Of a DNA stretch of 64,000 nt, positions 34,847 through 43,257 are shown one piece after another; position 1 is the first letter of the stretch; every line of letters begins with the position of its first letter. A model generated the notes under the pieces. It saw only the letters and a list, made by a program, of their open reading frames with translations. It searched no databases and was not told where the DNA came from. The position numbers and the translations under genes are program-made. Source of the stretch: G963667675 sp963667675 (lineage in GTDB: Bacteria > Chloroflexota > Dehalococcoidia > Lucifugimonadales > UBA3495); the NCBI GenBank assembly GCA_963667675.1, contig OY763929.1:1240001-1304000 (forward strand). Direction: 5' to 3'.

Positions 34847-35434
34847 CTACGCCGCGACCACCACTCCCAAGGCTCCCTTTATATCGTCCGCCCGCTGCTG
34901 GAACTCCTCGTCGCCAAGCACGGGCTCCACGCGCCCCAACGACACCGGCTCAGACAGTTCTACCCACGAAGTGCAACCCTTGTACTCGGGCAAAAACGGC
35001 ACCGTCACCGGCTGCTCCAGCCGATACACTCTGATTAACATAATCGACAAAGGAAACCTGGGCTTCCACCGCAGGCGCGACTGGGCGTAGTCGTCGGTCC
35101 AGATGTGATGCGGCGACAGGGACTCCACCAGTTCTTGTTCCAGGACCTCTATCGTCTCCGACGCCTGGGCCCAGTAGGAGAAGGTGATGCTGCCCTCGTC
35201 GTGCGGCTCCCGCAGCAAGACTTGAAGGGCGGATTTATGAGGCTCCTTCAACAGGTCTTCCCGTTGGTGTTCGAAGGTCGGGTACAGCAAAAACTCGGGA
35301 TGGGCCACCCGGAAGTGCTTGCCGGACTCGCTGATGCCCCCCTTGCGCAGCAACAGCACCTGGCTGCCGCTACCGAGGGCATCGACGGTTACGGCCCACT
35401 CCTTGAGGGCTATGTGGCACGCTTCCGGTATCAT
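34847..35434 (-). CDS. DUF1802 family protein
   Basis: This 195-residue soluble protein matches DUF1802, known from cyanobacteria, Chloroflexi and archaea. Typical pieces are ALKEWAVTVDALGSGSQVLLLRKGGISE, the FLLYPTFEHQREDLLKE stretch, and a W-T-x-x-Y-A-x-x-R-L-x-W-K-P block (IWTDDYAQSRLRWKPRFPL). No function is assigned to the family. The ATG has no strong ribosome site. It ends shortly before a well-formed terminator, so it appears monocistronic. Confidence 0.85.
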   Translation of the reverse strand: MIPEACHIALKEWAVTVDALGSGSQVLLLRKGGISESGKHFRVAHPEFLLYPTFEHQREDLLKEPHKSALQVLLREPHDEGSITFSYWAQASETIEVLEQELVESLSPHHIWTDDYAQSRLRWKPRFPLSIMLIRVYRLEQPVTVPFLPEYKGCTSWVELSEPVSLGRVEPVLGDEEFQQRADDIKGALGVVVAA

Positions 35435-35636
35435 TGCTCCAATTCCATTAACCCAGGCAACGAATTCACCCGGCTAATATTAACATCTGCCGGTTGGCGC
35501 CTCAATCCCTGATACCTGTAGCTTGAGCAGTGCAGGTTGGCAGCCCGTTCGTTCCGGGCGTGTCGAGGGAAACGAACGGGTGGTATGGTGAGTCTTTCAC
35601 GAATGTTCCGTTCTCTTGGGCGTATCATTCAATCAT

Positions 35637-35954
35637 TCATTGGCTTCCAAGATATGTACCAACGACAACGACAGCAACGATTGCAAGCAAAATTGCTACC
35701 GCGAGCCAGCGGTAAGCCGCATTTCTCCTTCTTTCCTGTCGTGGTTTCTTGGCGGATTGGTGCCGTCCGCTACTTAGCCGGGACTCAGGGAAAGGCTTAA
35801 TCGTACGGTAGGTCTCAAGGAAAGGCTCAATCACACTGCGTGTTGCGTTCTCAATGTCCGCCCTTCGTCTGAGATAACCGGCGCGCGTACAGTCAACACA
35901 GGTGCAAGCCGACGGGTGAAAGTTGGCATACGTCTCATCTTCGCGCTTGGGCAT
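35637..35954 (-). CDS. Small C-terminally anchored protein of unknown function
   Basis: I do not recognise this 105-residue protein. It has a Cys-rich N-terminal part (HPSACTCVDCTRAGY, giving C-x-C-x2-C), a charged middle (RRRADIEN..KKPRQERRRN) and one strong C-terminal hydrophobic segment (WLAVAILLAIVAVVVVGTYLG, split here as residues about 83-103). That is a tail-anchored or single-pass topology with the Cys cluster probably in the cytoplasm. AAGGGG lies about eight bases before the ATG. The 250 bases upstream of it hold no convincing gene. By eye the area is less GC-rich than the neighbours. Confidence 0.65.
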   Translation of the reverse strand: MPKREDETYANFHPSACTCVDCTRAGYLRRRADIENATRSVIEPFLETYRTIKPFPESRLSSGRHQSAKKPRQERRRNAAYRWLAVAILLAIVAVVVVGTYLGSQ

Positions 35955-36208
35955 AGCTGGAACCCCTTTATCATTTATTCGCGAGCTTGTTCATTGATTT
36001 CCTTTGCTTCAGGTCGTCGGCCTATTCCCCAAGGGGTTTCGTTTGCTTTTTGGGCTTGGTCCATGCCCCGTCTTGGGATGAAGTTACTAAAATCATTTCC
36101 AAACGAAACCGTCACGAATGTCTCAGACCTCGGGGTGAACGGCAAGCAATGATGCGCTCTGTCGACAATCGGAGATGGTTGGCAGATGTCCCCAAGCCCT
36201 GATTGCTC

Positions 36209-36994
36209 TCAAACCCCAGGCAACCCCAGCAACCCGGTCAAATTGCGCGTAGTAGCCTCGGCGACTTCTTCCAGGCTCAGTCCCTTGATCTCCGCCAGCC
36301 GTTGCGCCACGTCCTGGGTGTGCCGTGGCTCCGTCCAGTTGCTCCGGTACTTCTTGAAAGGCTGTGGCGCGGCGTCGGTTTCCAAGACTATGTGCTCCAG
36401 GGGGATGACCTTGGCAACCTCCTGCAGTTCGGGCAGCCGGAGCAGTGGCCTAGCCAGCGATATGAAGAAGCCCTGCTCGATGGCCTGCCGCGCCGTGGGC
36501 TCGTCTCCCTGGAAGTAGTGCATCACCCCGCCCACTTCCTCCGCTCCCTCCTCCCGCAGGGTCTGGAACACTTCCGGGTGGGACTCGCGAGAGTGAAAAA
36601 TAATGGGCAGCTTCAACTGCTTGGCTAGGCGGATCTGTTCCCGGAACGCCTGGTACTGGATTTCATGGTCTGGTGAGGTGGGCAAGAAGTCCAGTCCAAT
36701 CTCGCTGATGCACACCACCGTGGGATTATCCCTGGCCAGCCCTTCCAGCAGGGCATACACGGCGTCGTCCACGGGTTCGAACGCCGCCATGGGATGAATC
36801 CCCACGCCCGCGTATAGGGCATCGTACTGCCGGGCCATACCAACGCAGTCCTCGCTGGACTCAACCGTCGTGCCGGCGCACACCACCATGCCCACGCCCG
36901 CCTCTCCGGCCCGCTCCAGTATCTCCGGAATCTCCGCCGCGGGGTACTTGTCCAGGTGAGTGTGGCAGTCGCCCAACAGATATTCAGCCGCCAT
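36209..36994 (-). CDS. TatD family metal-dependent deoxyribonuclease
   Basis: This 261-residue TIM-barrel hydrolase has the TatD signatures: DCHTHLD (H11, H13), GIHPMAAF, CISEIGLDF, PIIFHSRES, GVMHYFQGD and VLETDAAP. These supply the metal-binding His, Glu and Asp. TatD proteins act as 3'-5' exonucleases and have been linked to DNA repair and quality control. The C-terminus (TTRNLTGLLGLPG) is standard. It is divergent from the SUF operon, with the two promoters back to back. Confidence 0.9.
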   Translation of the reverse strand: MAAEYLLGDCHTHLDKYPAAEIPEILERAGEAGVGMVVCAGTTVESSEDCVGMARQYDALYAGVGIHPMAAFEPVDDAVYALLEGLARDNPTVVCISEIGLDFLPTSPDHEIQYQAFREQIRLAKQLKLPIIFHSRESHPEVFQTLREEGAEEVGGVMHYFQGDEPTARQAIEQGFFISLARPLLRLPELQEVAKVIPLEHIVLETDAAPQPFKKYRSNWTEPRHTQDVAQRLAEIKGLSLEEVAEATTRNLTGLLGLPGV

Positions 36995-37017
36995 AGCGTC
37001 CCTCCAGATTTGCTGAT

Positions 37018-37046
37018 GTTATACTACCCCGGTTTTGCCCGGTCAA
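37018..37046 (-). promoter_or_regulatory. Promoter of the tatD-like gene
   Basis: On the minus strand TTGACC (37046-37041) and TATAAC (37023-37018) are 17 bases apart. The start of transcription would be about 20 bases before the ATG at 36994. Confidence 0.6.
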
Positions 37047-37070
37047 CTTGGGCCGCGCCTACGAATATCG

Positions 37071-37126
37071 TTGACAGCCCTATGGCTCGGTGCTACCATC
37101 ATTGTTGACCAATTGAGTAGACAATT
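37071..37126 (+). promoter_or_regulatory. Promoter and candidate operator of the SUF operon
   Basis: TTGACA (37071-37076) and TACCAT (37094-37099) are 17 bases apart. Just after the expected start lies the inverted repeat AATTG (37111-37115) / CAATT (37122-37126), six bases apart, within TTGACCAATTGAGTAGACAA. It may be an operator for a SUF repressor of SufR/IscR type, but the sequence is not one I can assign. Confidence 0.55.
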
Positions 37127-37173
37127 ATAGCCGGGCCCGTAGGCCCGCCGGCGGTCTAACCAAGGAGGCATAA

Positions 37174-38643
37174 ATGGTCGCACCCAGGGTCATCTCCAGG
37201 ACGGGCACCACGTCCGATGACCTCAACACCGACTACAAGTGGGGCTTCACCATCGACATCGACGCCGATGTCGCTCCCAAGGGCTTGAACGAAGACATCG
37301 TCCGCCTGATTTCCTACAAGAAGAACGAGCCCGACTGGATGTTGGAGTGGCGCCTCAAGGCCTACCGCCACTGGGTCAAGCGCAACAACGAAGCGCCCAA
37401 GTGGGCCATGATTCAGCACCCGCCCATCGACTTTCAGGACATCATCTACTACGCCGCGCCCTCTTCCCAGCAGGATGGCCCCAAGAGCCTTGACGAGGTG
37501 GACCCCGAGCTGCTGCAGGCCTTCGACAAGCTGGGCATACCCCTGGCCGAGCGGGAAAAGCTGGCCGGCGTGGCCGTCGACGCCGTGCTGGACAGCGTTT
37601 CCGTCGCCACCACCTACCAGGACATGCTGGAAAAGGCGGGCATCATCTTCTGCTCCATCAGCGAGGCCGTCCAGAACCACCCCGAACTGGTCAAGAAATA
37701 CCTGGGCTCCGTGGTCCCCTACGCCGACAACTTCTACGCCGGACTCAACTCCGCCGTCTTCAGCGACGGCTCCTTCGCCTACATCCCCCCCGGGGTGCGC
37801 TGTCCCATCGAGTTGATGACCTACTTCCGCATCAACCAGGCCGACTCCGGTCAGTTCGAACGCACCTTGATCGTCGCCGACAAGGGCAGCTACGTCAGCT
37901 ACCTGGAAGGCTGCACCGCGCCCGCCCGCAAGACCCACCAGCTCCATGCAGCTGTTGTAGAGTTGGTGGCCCTCGACGACGCCGAAATCAAGTACTCCAC
38001 CCTCCAGAACTGGTTCCCCGGCGACAAGGAAGGCAAGGGCGGCGTATACAACTTCGTCACCAAGCGGGGCAAAGCCCAGGGCCGCAACTCCAAGATTTCA
38101 TGGACCCAGGTCGAGACCGGCTCCGCCATCACCTGGAAATACCCCAGCGTGATCCTCAAAGGCGACAATTCAGTGGGCGAGTTCTATTCCGTGGCCCTGG
38201 TCAACAACTTCCAGCAGGCCGACACCGGCACCAAGATGATTCACCAGGGCAAGAACACCCGCAGCACCATCATCGCCAAGGGCATATCCGCCGGCCAGGG
38301 CAGCGCCACCTATCGCGGCTTGGTCAAAATGGGCCCCGGCGCCGCCAACGCCAGGAACTTCACCCAGTGCGACTCCCTGCTCATCGGCGACCAGTGCGGC
38401 GCCCACACCGTGCCTTACATTGAAGTCCGCAACCCGACCGCTCACGTCGAGCACGAGGCTTCCACCTCCAAGGTCAGCGACGACCAACTCTTCTATTGCC
38501 AGCAGCGGGGCATCTCCATGGAAGACGCCCACTACATGATTATCAACGGCTTTTGCCGCAGCATCTTCCAGGAACTCCCCTTCGAGTTCGCCATGGAGGC
38601 TTCCCAGTTGCTCAAGGTAAGCCTCGAAGGCGCCGTGGGATAA
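37174..38643 (+). CDS. sufB: Fe-S cluster scaffold subunit SufB
   Basis: SufB is the scaffold of the SufBC(2)D complex on which Fe-S clusters are assembled. The 489-residue protein carries the beta-helix core with FIYVPPG-type segment FAYIPPGVRCPIELMTYFRIN, YLEGCTAPARKTHQLHAAVVEL, and the conserved end ECDSLLIGDQ-like TQCDSLLIGDQCGAHTVPYIEVRNP with VEHEASTSKVSDDQLFYCQQRG. An AAGGAGG lies before the ATG. It heads the operon, and the next genes are a toxin-antitoxin pair rather than sufC. Confidence 0.96.
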   Translation: MVAPRVISRTGTTSDDLNTDYKWGFTIDIDADVAPKGLNEDIVRLISYKKNEPDWMLEWRLKAYRHWVKRNNEAPKWAMIQHPPIDFQDIIYYAAPSSQQDGPKSLDEVDPELLQAFDKLGIPLAEREKLAGVAVDAVLDSVSVATTYQDMLEKAGIIFCSISEAVQNHPELVKKYLGSVVPYADNFYAGLNSAVFSDGSFAYIPPGVRCPIELMTYFRINQADSGQFERTLIVADKGSYVSYLEGCTAPARKTHQLHAAVVELVALDDAEIKYSTLQNWFPGDKEGKGGVYNFVTKRGKAQGRNSKISWTQVETGSAITWKYPSVILKGDNSVGEFYSVALVNNFQQADTGTKMIHQGKNTRSTIIAKGISAGQGSATYRGLVKMGPGAANARNFTQCDSLLIGDQCGAHTVPYIEVRNPTAHVEHEASTSKVSDDQLFYCQQRGISMEDAHYMIINGFCRSIFQELPFEFAMEASQLLKVSLEGAVG

Positions 38644-38695
38644 ATGCCGCTACTACAATTGCTGAAGGACGACAGGATAAGCTGGAGGTAGACAG

Positions 38696-38923
38696 GTGCT
38701 CCGGACCCTCAAAGGCACAGTTGATGAAAACGGTAACGTGCGGTTGCTCGAGCCGGTAAAATTGGCGGCTGAGTGCCCGGTGTTGGTGACTGTGTTGGAC
38801 GAAGAACCGGCTGATATACAGGAGATAACACTCCTCAGCGAGAAAGCCCTTGCGGAAGACTGGGACCGGCCGGAAGAAGATGAAGCGTGGGCATATCTAC
38901 AGGAAGAAGAACTGGAACGGTAG
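38696..38923 (+). CDS. Antitoxin of a PemK/MazF-type toxin-antitoxin pair
   Basis: This 75-residue acidic protein would bind and silence the toxin encoded next. The N-terminal half (GTVDENGNVRLLEPVKLAAE) forms an AbrB/DUF104-like swapped-hairpin pattern. The C-terminal half (LLSEKALAEDWDRPEEDEAW) is the acidic toxin-binding tail typical of antitoxins paired with MazF-like proteins. The GTG start has GGAGG eight bases upstream. It begins 53 bases after sufB and its 3' end overlaps the toxin gene by 37 bases. Confidence 0.75.
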   Translation: MLRTLKGTVDENGNVRLLEPVKLAAECPVLVTVLDEEPADIQEITLLSEKALAEDWDRPEEDEAWAYLQEEELER

Positions 38924-39237
38924 TCATTGTCGAGTACCCGTTCTCGAATTTATCGCGGGTAAAGCGCCGACCCGCTGTCGTCATAGCTCGAGCAAATAGA
39001 AGAGACTGGCTCTTATGCCAAATTACCAGTAACCGTTATGCAGATAATCGTGCGATAGAATTGAGCGACGACAGTTTCGACTCAGGGCATTTGCGTCATA
39101 CCAGCTATGCGAGGCCTGGCAAGTTGTTCACTGCTGAAAGGAGCTTGGTGACCAGAGATGCAGGGGTCTTGAGACCCGAAGTGTTCAATCAGTTGCTTGA
39201 TTCCATAATCGACTTGTTAAACCAAGGTCGCGTATAG
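38887..39237 (+). CDS. PemK/MazF-family endoribonuclease toxin
   Basis: This 116-residue protein has the MazF/PemK fold signature GTVVIVEYPFSNLSRVKRRPAVVIA, followed by LLCQITSNRYADNRAIEL and the helix-strand block SYARPGKLFTAERSLV. The Arg and Thr/Ser in these positions are the usual catalytic residues of this mRNA interferase. It overlaps the antitoxin and starts at GTG. Its stop is TAG in TAGTGATG, so sufC is translated immediately after it. Toxin expression would therefore be locked to SUF transcription. Confidence 0.85.
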   Translation: MGISTGRRTGTVVIVEYPFSNLSRVKRRPAVVIARANRRDWLLCQITSNRYADNRAIELSDDSFDSGHLRHTSYARPGKLFTAERSLVTRDAGVLRPEVFNQLLDSIIDLLNQGRV

Positions 39238-39239
39238 TG

Positions 39240-40016
39240 ATGAATAGTAACCAACTCCTGTTAGAAGTCCGAGACCTCCGCGTTTCCGTAGAAGGCCTCG
39301 AAATACTCCGGGGCGTAAACCTCACCGTAACCCCCGGGGAGGTCCATGCCATCATGGGACCCAACGGCTCCGGCAAGAGCACCTTGGTCAGTGTCCTCGC
39401 CGGCAAGTCCGACTACACCGTCACCGGCGGTCAGGCCATCTATGAGGGTGAAGACCTGCTGGCCTTGGAGCCCGAGGTCCGCGCCCGCAAGGGCGTTTTC
39501 CTCGCCTTCCAATATCCCCTGGAGCTTCCCGGCGTGCGCGCCTGGCAGTTCCTCAAGGCCGCGGTGGATGCCCTGCGCGAGCACCGGGGCGAAGAAGAGA
39601 TGGGCGCCAGGGAGTTCGACCGGATGCTGCGGGAAAAGACCAAGATGGTCGATATCGACCCCGAACTGGTCCGGCGCGCCGTCAACGAGGGTTTCTCCGG
39701 CGGCGAGAAGAAGAAGAACGAGGTGCTCCAGATGGCCGTGCTGGAGCCCAAGCTGGCCTTGATGGACGAGACCGACTCCGGCCTGGACATCGACGCTTTA
39801 CGGGTTGTGGCCGACGGGGTCAACCGCTTGCGGAATCCCTCCAACGCCATCGTGATGGTCACCCACTACCAGCGGATTCTCAACTACATCGCCCCCGATC
39901 ACGTTCACGTCCTGCTGGAAGGCCGCATCGTCCGCTCCGGCGGCCCCGAGTTGGCACTGGAGCTGGAAGAAAAAGGCTACGACTGGGTTAAGGAATCCGT
40001 CGGCGCTAGCGCGTGA
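39240..40016 (+). CDS. sufC: Fe-S assembly ATPase SufC
   Basis: SufC is the ABC-type ATPase that drives SufB-SufD rearrangement. The 258-residue protein has Walker A GPNGSGKST, the Q-loop in FLAFQYPLELPGV, signature FSGGEKKKNE, Walker B LALMDETDSGLDID and the switch His in VMVTHYQRIL. The FSGGEKKKNE signature and the DETDSGLD box are specific to SufC. The ATG lies two bases after the toxin stop. It is followed by sufD after 22 bases. Confidence 0.97.
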   Translation: MNSNQLLLEVRDLRVSVEGLEILRGVNLTVTPGEVHAIMGPNGSGKSTLVSVLAGKSDYTVTGGQAIYEGEDLLALEPEVRARKGVFLAFQYPLELPGVRAWQFLKAAVDALREHRGEEEMGAREFDRMLREKTKMVDIDPELVRRAVNEGFSGGEKKKNEVLQMAVLEPKLALMDETDSGLDIDALRVVADGVNRLRNPSNAIVMVTHYQRILNYIAPDHVHVLLEGRIVRSGGPELALELEEKGYDWVKESVGASA

Positions 40017-40038
40017 CCTGTCCTTCCGCGCCAAGACC

Positions 40039-41397
40039 ATGACTCAATCGCTTACCAAGCCCGCCAGCTATTCCGCCGCCCTTGACGCCCTGCGGCGCAG
40101 CCGCGGCCGGTCTGTTCCTCCGTGGCTCTCCGACTTGGCTGACCACGCCTGGGCCCGCTTTACCCAATTGGGCTTACCCACCGCCCGGCGCGGCAACGAA
40201 AAATGGAAGTACACCAACGTCGCACCCATCGCCAAGGCCGCTTTCGGCCACGCCTGGGACCTGGACCCCGACGAGGACCCCGATGCTGGCCGTCTCCGAC
40301 ACTTCGGGCTATTGGACGAATCCTGGGTCAACCTGGTTTTCGTCGACGGGCGGTATTCCAACTCCCTGTCCTCCGGCCCGCAGTCGGCCAGCGGCGTCAC
40401 CGTCACCACGTTAGCCGAGGCTGCAGCCGGTGACGGGGCGCTCCTGCAGCAGCACCTGGCCCAGTACGCCGGCTTCCAGGACGACGGCTTTACCGCTCTC
40501 AACACCGCCTTCCTCTCCGACGGGGCCTTTGTCCACGTGCCCTGTGGCCACAGATCCGGCCAGCCCGTGCACCTGGTTTTCCTCACCACAAACCGGCAAT
40601 CGCCTCGGGCCTCACACCCCAGGACGCTTATAGTGGTAGAGGAAAACGCAACTCTCACGGTGGCTGAGACCTACGCCGGCCCATCCAACGAGCAGTACTT
40701 TACCAACTCGGTTACCGAAATCTCCGTGGGTGGCGGCTCCCGCGTCGAACACCATCGCCTGTCCCTGGAAGGTTCCAACTCCTATCATGTTGGTTTCGGG
40801 CGGGTTCGGCAGGGCCCCGACAGCTCCTTTTCCTCCGTATCCCTGGCATTGGGCAACACCCTGGGCCGCAACGACTTTGAGGTCCTGCTTGATGGGCCCG
40901 GCGGTTCCTGCGACCTCAGCGGGCTGTACCTCACTGCCGAGGGCCAGCACGTGGACAACCTGATTGGCATTGACCACGCCAAGCCCCACACCTCCAGCCG
41001 GTTGAACTACAAGGGCATCCTGGACGGCAAGTCCAGGGCCGTGTTCGGCGGCCAGGTTTTGGTGCGCAAGGACGCCCAGAAGGTCAATGCGCAGCAGGCC
41101 GACAGGAACCTGCTGCTCTCCGACCAGGCCGAAATCGACAGCAAGCCCAGCCTCTTGATTTACGCCGACGACGTCAAGTGCAGCCACGGCGCCACCGCCG
41201 GCCACATGGACCAGGACTCCCTGTTCTACCTGAGAAGCCGCGGCCTGTCCCCCGACGTCGCCGGCCGCATGTTGATTCACGCCTTCGCCAGAGAGATCAT
41301 CGATGGCGTAAACCTCGACTCACTGCGCGAGTCCATGGAAGCCCTCTTTTTGGACGCCATACCTTCCAAGTCTCTGCCCATTGGGGGCAAGCCATGA
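40039..41397 (+). CDS. sufD: Fe-S assembly protein SufD
   Basis: SufD pairs with SufB on the SufC dimer. The 452-residue protein begins with the helical N-terminal region (GLPTARRGNEKWKYTNVAPI) and continues as a beta-helix, with FVHVPCGHRSGQPVHLVFLT, a central LEGSNSYHVGFGRVRQGPDS, and the C-terminal IYADDVKCSHGATAGHMDQD and YLRSRGLSPDVAGRMLIHAFA. The KCSHGATxG motif is characteristic. The stop overlaps the sufS start in ATGA. Confidence 0.95.
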   Translation: MTQSLTKPASYSAALDALRRSRGRSVPPWLSDLADHAWARFTQLGLPTARRGNEKWKYTNVAPIAKAAFGHAWDLDPDEDPDAGRLRHFGLLDESWVNLVFVDGRYSNSLSSGPQSASGVTVTTLAEAAAGDGALLQQHLAQYAGFQDDGFTALNTAFLSDGAFVHVPCGHRSGQPVHLVFLTTNRQSPRASHPRTLIVVEENATLTVAETYAGPSNEQYFTNSVTEISVGGGSRVEHHRLSLEGSNSYHVGFGRVRQGPDSSFSSVSLALGNTLGRNDFEVLLDGPGGSCDLSGLYLTAEGQHVDNLIGIDHAKPHTSSRLNYKGILDGKSRAVFGGQVLVRKDAQKVNAQQADRNLLLSDQAEIDSKPSLLIYADDVKCSHGATAGHMDQDSLFYLRSRGLSPDVAGRMLIHAFAREIIDGVNLDSLRESMEALFLDAIPSKSLPIGGKP

Positions 41398-42656
41398 CCG
41401 ACAGCGCCCCCTCGACGCCGGGTGGACCGCCTGCCGCTGAATTCGACGTTGCCCGCATCAGGCACGACTTCCCCATCCTGGATCAGACCGTCAACGGCAA
41501 GCCCCTGGTCTACCTGGACAACGCCGCAACCAGCCAGAAACCCCGCTCTGTCATCGACGCCGTGGCCCGGTATTACGAGACCGAGAACTCCAACATCCAC
41601 CGGGGCATCCACACCCTGAGCCAGATGGCCACCGACGACTACGAAGCGGCCCGCTCCAAGGTCCAACGTTTCATCAATGCTGCGAACTTGGAGGAGATTA
41701 TCTTCGTTCGAGGCACCACCGAGGGCATCAACCTGGTCGCCCAGAGCTTCGGCCGCGCCAATATCCAGGCCGGTGACGAAATCATAGTCTCCGCCATGGA
41801 GCACCACTCCAACATCGTCCCCTGGCAGATTCTTTGCCAGCAGACCGGCGCCAAGCTGCGGGTCATCCCCATGAACGACGCCGGCGAACTGCTGCTCGAC
41901 GAATACGAGAAGCTCCTCGGCCCTCGCACCAAGCTGGTCTCGCTAGTGCACGTGTCCAACGCTCTGGGCACCATAAACCCCGTCAAGACCATGGTCCAGA
42001 TGGCCCGCGGCTACGGCGCTCACGTCCTGTTGGACGGGGCCCAGGCAGTCCCCCACTGCCCCGTGGACGTCCAGGACCTGGACTGCGACTTCTACGCCTT
42101 CTCCGGCCACAAGCTCTACGGCCCCACCGGGGTCGGCGTCCTCTACGGCAAGGCCCATCTGCTTGAAGCCATGCCTCCCTACCAGGGCGGCGGCGAGATG
42201 ATTAAGTCCGTCACTTTCGAGGAGACTCTTTACAACGCCCTGCCCTTCAAGTTCGAGGCCGGCACCCCCAACATCGCTGGAGGCATCGGCCTGGGCGCCG
42301 CCATAGACTACGTCAATGACCTGGGCCTCGACCGCATCGGCGCCTACGAAAGCTCCCTGCTGGAGTACGGCACTCGGTTGCTCTCCGACCTGAGCAACGT
42401 CCGCATCATCGGCACGGCCTCCCAAAAGTCTGGCATCCTGTCCTTTGTTATGGACGGCGTCCACCCCCACGACCTCGGCACCATCCTCGACGCCGAGGGC
42501 ATCGCAATCCGCACCGGCCACCATTGCGCCCAGCCCGTCATGCAGCGGTTCGGCATACCCGCCACCGCCCGCGCCTCTTTGGCCTTCTACAACACCAGGG
42601 AAGAAATCGACGCCCTGGTCAAAGGCCTGGACCGGGTTTCAGAGGTCTTCGGTTAA
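41394..42656 (+). CDS. sufS: Cysteine desulfurase SufS
   Basis: SufS removes sulfur from cysteine using PLP and passes the persulfide to SufU. The 420-residue protein has the PLP lysine K240 in AFSGHKLYGPTGVG and the persulfide Cys C378 in RTGHHCAQPVM. The LDNAATSQKPRSVIDA start and HRGIHTLSQMAT segment are group II desulfurase marks. The ATG overlaps the sufD stop; the frame is open upstream inside sufD but that is a shadow. The stop overlaps the sufU start by one base (TAATG). Confidence 0.96.
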   Translation: MTDSAPSTPGGPPAAEFDVARIRHDFPILDQTVNGKPLVYLDNAATSQKPRSVIDAVARYYETENSNIHRGIHTLSQMATDDYEAARSKVQRFINAANLEEIIFVRGTTEGINLVAQSFGRANIQAGDEIIVSAMEHHSNIVPWQILCQQTGAKLRVIPMNDAGELLLDEYEKLLGPRTKLVSLVHVSNALGTINPVKTMVQMARGYGAHVLLDGAQAVPHCPVDVQDLDCDFYAFSGHKLYGPTGVGVLYGKAHLLEAMPPYQGGGEMIKSVTFEETLYNALPFKFEAGTPNIAGGIGLGAAIDYVNDLGLDRIGAYESSLLEYGTRLLSDLSNVRIIGTASQKSGILSFVMDGVHPHDLGTILDAEGIAIRTGHHCAQPVMQRFGIPATARASLAFYNTREEIDALVKGLDRVSEVFG

Positions 42657-43105
42657 TGTCCAGCCTCGGCGACCTCTACCAGGAGATTTTGCTGGAGCAC
42701 AACAGCAAGCCCCGCAACTTCCGCACGTTGGACGACCCCACCGAGACAGCCGAAGGCTACAACCCGCTGTGCGGCGACCAGGTTACCGTGTACCTGAAAA
42801 TCCAAGATGGCGTAATCACCGACGCCGGTTTCCAGGGCATGGGCTGCGCCATCTCCAAGGCTTCCGCTTCCATGATGACCCAGAGCGTCAAGGGCCAGAC
42901 CCTTGAAAGCGCGGGCCACGTATCAGACGCCTTCCGCCGGATGATGACCGACCCCGATGCCGACCTGGACTACGACGCGCTGGGAGACCTGGAGTCCCTC
43001 TCCGGCGTAGTCGAATACCCCAGCCGCATCAAGTGCGCCGTCCTCGCCTGGCACACCCTCAACGCCGCCCTGGACGGCCGCGGCGACACCGTAACCACCG
43101 AGTAG
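42656..43105 (+). CDS. sufU: Sulfur-transfer/scaffold protein SufU
   Basis: SufU accepts sulfur from SufS in bacteria that lack SufE. The 149-residue protein keeps the three zinc/sulfur cysteines C39 (NPLCGDQ), C64 (GMGCAISKAS) and C127 (RIKCAVLAW) and D41. The 18-20-residue SufU-specific insertion between the second and third cysteines is present, as judged from the spacing. The ATG overlaps the sufS stop. A second, divergent sufU follows after the HEPN-like gene. Confidence 0.95.
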   Translation: MSSLGDLYQEILLEHNSKPRNFRTLDDPTETAEGYNPLCGDQVTVYLKIQDGVITDAGFQGMGCAISKASASMMTQSVKGQTLESAGHVSDAFRRMMTDPDADLDYDALGDLESLSGVVEYPSRIKCAVLAWHTLNAALDGRGDTVTTE

Positions 43106-43196
43106 TGGCGCTGGAGACTACCCTCTGGTCGCCGCGCCTGAGCCTCCCGCAATGCGCTCCGCAAGGATACTCAAGCTCTGTCCTATTGTGGTAAGC

Positions 43197-43241
43197 TGGA
43201 ACCTGGCGGGCTGACATCAGGCCGACAACTCCCAGGTTCCA
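43197..43241. promoter_or_regulatory. Perfect 10-bp inverted repeat upstream of the HEPN-like gene
   Basis: TGGAACCTGG (43197-43206) and CCAGGTTCCA (43232-43241) are perfect inverted copies separated by 25 bases. The element lies 16 bases before the start codon of the HEPN-like gene and 91 bases after sufU. It could be a regulator-binding site or an RNA hairpin that covers the leader. Confidence 0.5.
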
Positions 43242-43257
43242 CAGAAAGATAATTTGC

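Noticed and set aside
41178..41393. 72-residue N-terminal extension of SufS
   Set aside because: This part lies in sufD in another frame and is Arg/Pro-rich. The ATG overlapping the sufD stop gives the normal SufS start.
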